Source: Brevinema_A sp051649245 (GTDB lineage Bacteria; Spirochaetota; Brevinematia; Brevinematales; Brevinemataceae). From it: DNA of 64,000 bases. Of the stretch, positions 61,102 through 64,000 are shown piece after piece (positions within the stretch are counted from its first letter, which is position 1; each line of letters starts with the position of its first letter). The stretch spans positions 17,417 to 81,416 of the forward strand of contig JBOFGS010000008.1 in the NCBI GenBank assembly GCA_051649245.1. Direction: 5' to 3'. The notes below the pieces were generated by a model that saw only the letters and a program-made list of their open reading frames with translations, was not told the DNA's origin and did not search any database. The translations under genes were made by a program, and so were the position numbers.

Positions 61102-64000
61102 ATGTATAGACAACAAAAAGAAGATGCCAAACAAAAGATCACTAGCCTAGTAGAAGCGTTTAAATCTCATGAACATGAGTATTTAAAAATTACTTATAAT
61201 GAAACACAGGTAAGACGAGAATTTATAGACCCCCTTTTTGAAATTCTTGGTTGGGATGTCGGCAATGAGGCAAATAAAAAACAAAAAGTAAAAGATGTTA
61301 TCTTAGAGTATAGACAAAGTATAGTTGCTAATGATGGATCTTTTTCAAATAAGAGACCCGATTATGCTTTTCAATTCAATGGAAAACTTAAATTTTTTGT
61401 TGAAGCAAAAGCTCCTCACGTTAATCTTGCAAACTCTGAAAGTGCTATTTTTCAAGTTAGAAACTATGGTTATCATAAAAGACTTGCGATTTCCGTACTT
61501 ACTGATTTCCAAGAACTCTATATCTATGATACTAAAATCTCATTAAAAAAAACTATTAAACCCCTTAAATCATTTAAATATGAAGAGTTTATTGATCGTT
61601 TTGATGAGCTTTGGGATTGTTTATCTTATGAAGCGATGGACAATGAGTATAGTCAGTTTTCACGTTGGCAAGATCAACTTAGTAAAGATACTGAAAAATA
61701 TACAATCAATAGCGACTTCTTAGGGTATTTGAATGAATTTCGCGAAGAGCTTGCAAAGAATATTGCTAAAAAAAATCTACTAAATGGTAAGATAGCTTAT
61801 TCTGAATATGATCTCAATTATATTGTCCAAAAGATCATCGATAGAGTTATTTTCTTACGCATTGCCGAAGCTAGGGGATTAGAATACTCAGAGACACTGA
61901 AAACCTTATCAAATTCATCGGATATTTACACACAACTAAATGATTATTTTATAAAATGTCAAAAGCGATACAATAGTGATCTTTTTCCAAGTAAAGATCC
62001 TAAAATGTCCGAAGATAATGCCTTATTTTCACATCTTAAAATTGATGATTCAATATTCAAAACGTATATTAAAAAACGTCTTTATGATGAAAATTATTGG
62101 CTTTTTGAAGAGATCCCAGTTGAAATTTTAGGCAGTATTTATGAGCATTTTTTGGGTAAAACAATCTATATCACGGATAAACGTGTTAGGATTGAAGATA
62201 AACCCGAGGTTAAAAAAGCAAAAGGGGTCTATTACACTCCTCAATATATTGTTAATTATATCGTTGCTCAGACCGTTGGCAAACAATTAGAAGGTCAAGA
62301 TTATAAGAATGTTGATCTTTCTGTATTAGATAGTGCCTGTGGGAGTGGGGCATTTTTACTTGGTGCTTATGAGTACCTTTTAACTTGGTATAGGGATCAA
62401 TATACAGCAAATAAAGCTCGTATCGATTCAGCGAAAAAAGATAAAAAGATTTATGAAAAGAAAAACTCGAATGATGAAACTGATTATTTCTTGCATATTT
62501 CTGAGCGTAAACGGATCTTAACAGAGCATATTTATGGGGTTGATATTGACCATCAAGCTGTCGAAATGGCAAAGCTTTCTCTTATCCTCAAAATGATGGA
62601 AGATGCAAGCCCTGATAATGATCTTTATCATATCACCGAAAAAGAAACCCTCCCTGATTTATCCGAATATAATATCAAATGTGGCAATTCATTAGTGGAT
62701 GAATACGGTTTATTTGATGATGAGTCTGTTATTAATATTTTAGATTGGAAAAGAGCTTTTAGTAGAGTTTTTGCAAAAGGGGGATTTACTACAATTATTG
62801 GAAATCCCCCTTATGTTAAAGAATACACTTCAACAGATCCTTTTATTTTCAAAAATTGCTCATCTACAGGGAAATATTATGAAGGTAAAATGGATTTATG
62901 GTATGCCTTTACATGTCTGGCTTTAGATACGCTCTTACGTCCAAATGGATATCATAGTTATATTGCCACAAGTAATTGGAATACAGCTGGTGGGGCAAGC
63001 ATTTTAAGAAAAAACATTTTTCAAAATAGTACCTTACTTGAATATACTGATTTTGCTGATTATAGGGTGTTTGCCACGGCAAGTATTCAAACAATGATCT
63101 TTATCACAAAAAAAGAAACCTCTAAAACAAAATATCATTTCAATTATAAGCTTTTTACTAATAAAAACATTACTCCTGAAAAAGCAGAAGAATTACTGCT
63201 AAGTGATACTGATATAAATATGAAAGCTTATCCTGTGTTCGTAGATTCATCTAAGATTGTAAAAGGAGAGCTTTTGACTTTTGAAAACGAAGTCTTATCT
63301 ACGATCCTTGATAAGATCAATCAAAAAGCAAACTACTTTTTAAATGATAAAGAGGTCGCTCAAGGAATAGTTCCCAACCCTGATATTGTTAATGTAACTA
63401 ACTATAGACTATTAAAGAGCAACATTATTAAAGAACATAATATAAACGTAGGAGATGGTGTTTTTATTGTTGATAAAAATTTATTAAAACTACCAGATGA
63501 TGAATCAATATATTTAAAACCTTTGTACGAACCTGTTAATGTTGATAGATTCTATATGCCTAATGATTTTTCTAAACATATATTATACTTAACAAAGAAA
63601 AACTGCAATAAAAACAATATACCAAACATACTAAAACATTTGCAAAAATTTAAGCCAATTATGAGTGAGAGACGAGAAACAAAATCTGGTCAGTTAGATT
63701 ATTTTCATTTGCATTGGCCGAGAGATAATTCTTTTTTCACTAGTGGAGCTAAAATTTTAGCTGTTCGTAAATGTCCAAGTTTCCCTATCTTTACTTATAC
63801 AGAAAAAGAAGCCTATGTTATGATGGCTTTTAATGTGATAAAAACAGAACGAATAAATATGAAATACCTTAATGGGATATTAAATTCTAAATTGATTCAT
63901 TTTTGGCTTAAAAATAGAGGGAAACTTCAAGGCTCTCAATTACAGATCGATAAAGCTCCTTTATTACAAATCCCATTAGTAAACGAACCAAAAGAATATG
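61102..64000 (+). CDS. Type IIG restriction-modification enzyme, 3' end beyond window
   Basis: A single chain that cuts and methylates DNA. The N-terminal PD-(D/E)xK nuclease has RPD at residues 85-87 and EAK at 101-103. A helical linker leads to an N6-adenine methyltransferase in the gamma order: GVYYTP (375-380, motif X region), DSACGSGAFLL (about 410-420, AdoMet binding) and NPPY at 568-571 (catalytic). The target-recognition part has begun by about residue 780 (VGDGVFIV, LLKLPDDE). The last in-window segment, LQIDKAPLLQIPL, is the specificity-domain pattern of such enzymes. At least 966 codons are read without a stop. The start has GAGG about 10 bases upstream. The closest general class is Eco57I-like. 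Confidence 0.88.
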   Translation, partial: MYRQQKEDAKQKITSLVEAFKSHEHEYLKITYNETQVRREFIDPLFEILGWDVGNEANKKQKVKDVILEYRQSIVANDGSFSNKRPDYAFQFNGKLKFFVEAKAPHVNLANSESAIFQVRNYGYHKRLAISVLTDFQELYIYDTKISLKKTIKPLKSFKYEEFIDRFDELWDCLSYEAMDNEYSQFSRWQDQLSKDTEKYTINSDFLGYLNEFREELAKNIAKKNLLNGKIAYSEYDLNYIVQKIIDRVIFLRIAEARGLEYSETLKTLSNSSDIYTQLNDYFIKCQKRYNSDLFPSKDPKMSEDNALFSHLKIDDSIFKTYIKKRLYDENYWLFEEIPVEILGSIYEHFLGKTIYITDKRVRIEDKPEVKKAKGVYYTPQYIVNYIVAQTVGKQLEGQDYKNVDLSVLDSACGSGAFLLGAYEYLLTWYRDQYTANKARIDSAKKDKKIYEKKNSNDETDYFLHISERKRILTEHIYGVDIDHQAVEMAKLSLILKMMEDASPDNDLYHITEKETLPDLSEYNIKCGNSLVDEYGLFDDESVINILDWKRAFSRVFAKGGFTTIIGNPPYVKEYTSTDPFIFKNCSSTGKYYEGKMDLWYAFTCLALDTLLRPNGYHSYIATSNWNTAGGASILRKNIFQNSTLLEYTDFADYRVFATASIQTMIFITKKETSKTKYHFNYKLFTNKNITPEKAEELLLSDTDINMKAYPVFVDSSKIVKGELLTFENEVLSTILDKINQKANYFLNDKEVAQGIVPNPDIVNVTNYRLLKSNIIKEHNINVGDGVFIVDKNLLKLPDDESIYLKPLYEPVNVDRFYMPNDFSKHILYLTKKNCNKNNIPNILKHLQKFKPIMSERRETKSGQLDYFHLHWPRDNSFFTSGAKILAVRKCPSFPIFTYTEKEAYVMMAFNVIKTERINMKYLNGILNSKLIHFWLKNRGKLQGSQLQIDKAPLLQIPLVNEPKEY

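Larger units (their letters stand above)
57174..64000 (+). mobile_element. tRNA-Leu-associated integrative element or satellite remnant (left end)
   Basis: Directly after tRNA-Leu are a set of iterons, a broken tyrosine integrase, a small-terminase-like gene, a membrane protein, a second broken integrase and a type IIG restriction-modification gene. No housekeeping gene is found. Integrases beside tRNA 3' ends are a standard sign of site-specific insertion, and a small-terminase gene is typical of phages and their satellites. The right end and the repeat of the tRNA 3' sequence were not found before 64000, so the element extends beyond the window. Two eroded integrases suggest the element is decaying or composite. 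Confidence 0.65.

Noticed and set aside
57174..64000. A direct repeat of the tRNA-Leu 3' end marking attR
   Set aside because: None was found by eye up to 64000; it may lie beyond the window.
1..64000. CRISPR array, rRNA operon or insertion-sequence transposase
   Set aside because: No regularly spaced repeats, rRNA-like sequence or transposase signature were seen.

Overview
This is a low-GC chromosomal segment of a spirochaete. It carries a flagellar flgB-flgC, fliE, fliF-fliG-fliH-fliI series and an mreBCD/rodZ cell-shape set. It also encodes many short lipoproteins with relaxed lipoboxes, Lgt, a TonB/ExbD pair and a MutL with an endonuclease motif. Composition and gene content suggest a host-associated AT-rich lineage such as Brevinematales or Brachyspirales. 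The genus is an inference that the window alone cannot settle.

Layout. 1-3.9 kb: 3' end of an FN3-domain protein, then a leftward HAD-phosphatase/gyrB operon. 4-12.4 kb: a PPIase-like lipoprotein, rnr, and an lgt-mutL-lipoprotein-SpoIIM-like-alr operon with overlapping genes. 12.5-19.7 kb: flagellar basal-body, switch and export genes in three transcription units, one with a sigma-28-type promoter. 19.7-28.7 kb: MBL hydrolase, murF, two pairs of paralogous lipoproteins diverging from a shared palindromic -35 box, nifS and a NifU-like scaffold, gpmI, and a metzincin-like lipoprotein. 28.7-35.3 kb: an exported M1-peptidase-like protein, a GT2 glycosyltransferase and mreBCD plus a lipoprotein. 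35.3-40.9 kb: leuS, a secreted acidic-tailed protein, tyrS and a sirtuin. 40.9-49.9 kb: exbD-tonB-addB (leftward), a lipoprotein, rodZ, rimO-pgsA and a TPR protein. 50-57 kb: proS, an exported protein, xth, birA, a two-domain cyclic-nucleotide-binding protein and glyA.

From 57.17 kb the character changes. A tRNA-Leu(GAG) gene with a consensus promoter is followed by three helically phased GTGTATA iterons and a tyrosine integrase gene broken by one in-frame TAA. Next come a small-terminase-like gene, a membrane protein with a PH-like domain, and a second integrase broken by a frameshift and a TGA. The segment ends in a large single-chain type IIG restriction-modification gene that runs off the window. 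This looks like the left end of a decaying tRNA-targeted integrative element or phage satellite that still carries a restriction cargo.

Housekeeping genes are packed tightly, with strong and often bidirectional hairpin terminators between convergent units. Promoters are mostly sigma-70-like with 17-bp spacers, and several have TTGCAA or TTGCAT as the -35 box. Envelope biogenesis is the dominant theme: Lgt and its lipoprotein substrates, MurF, Alr, MreBCD/RodZ, PgsA and TonB/ExbD.
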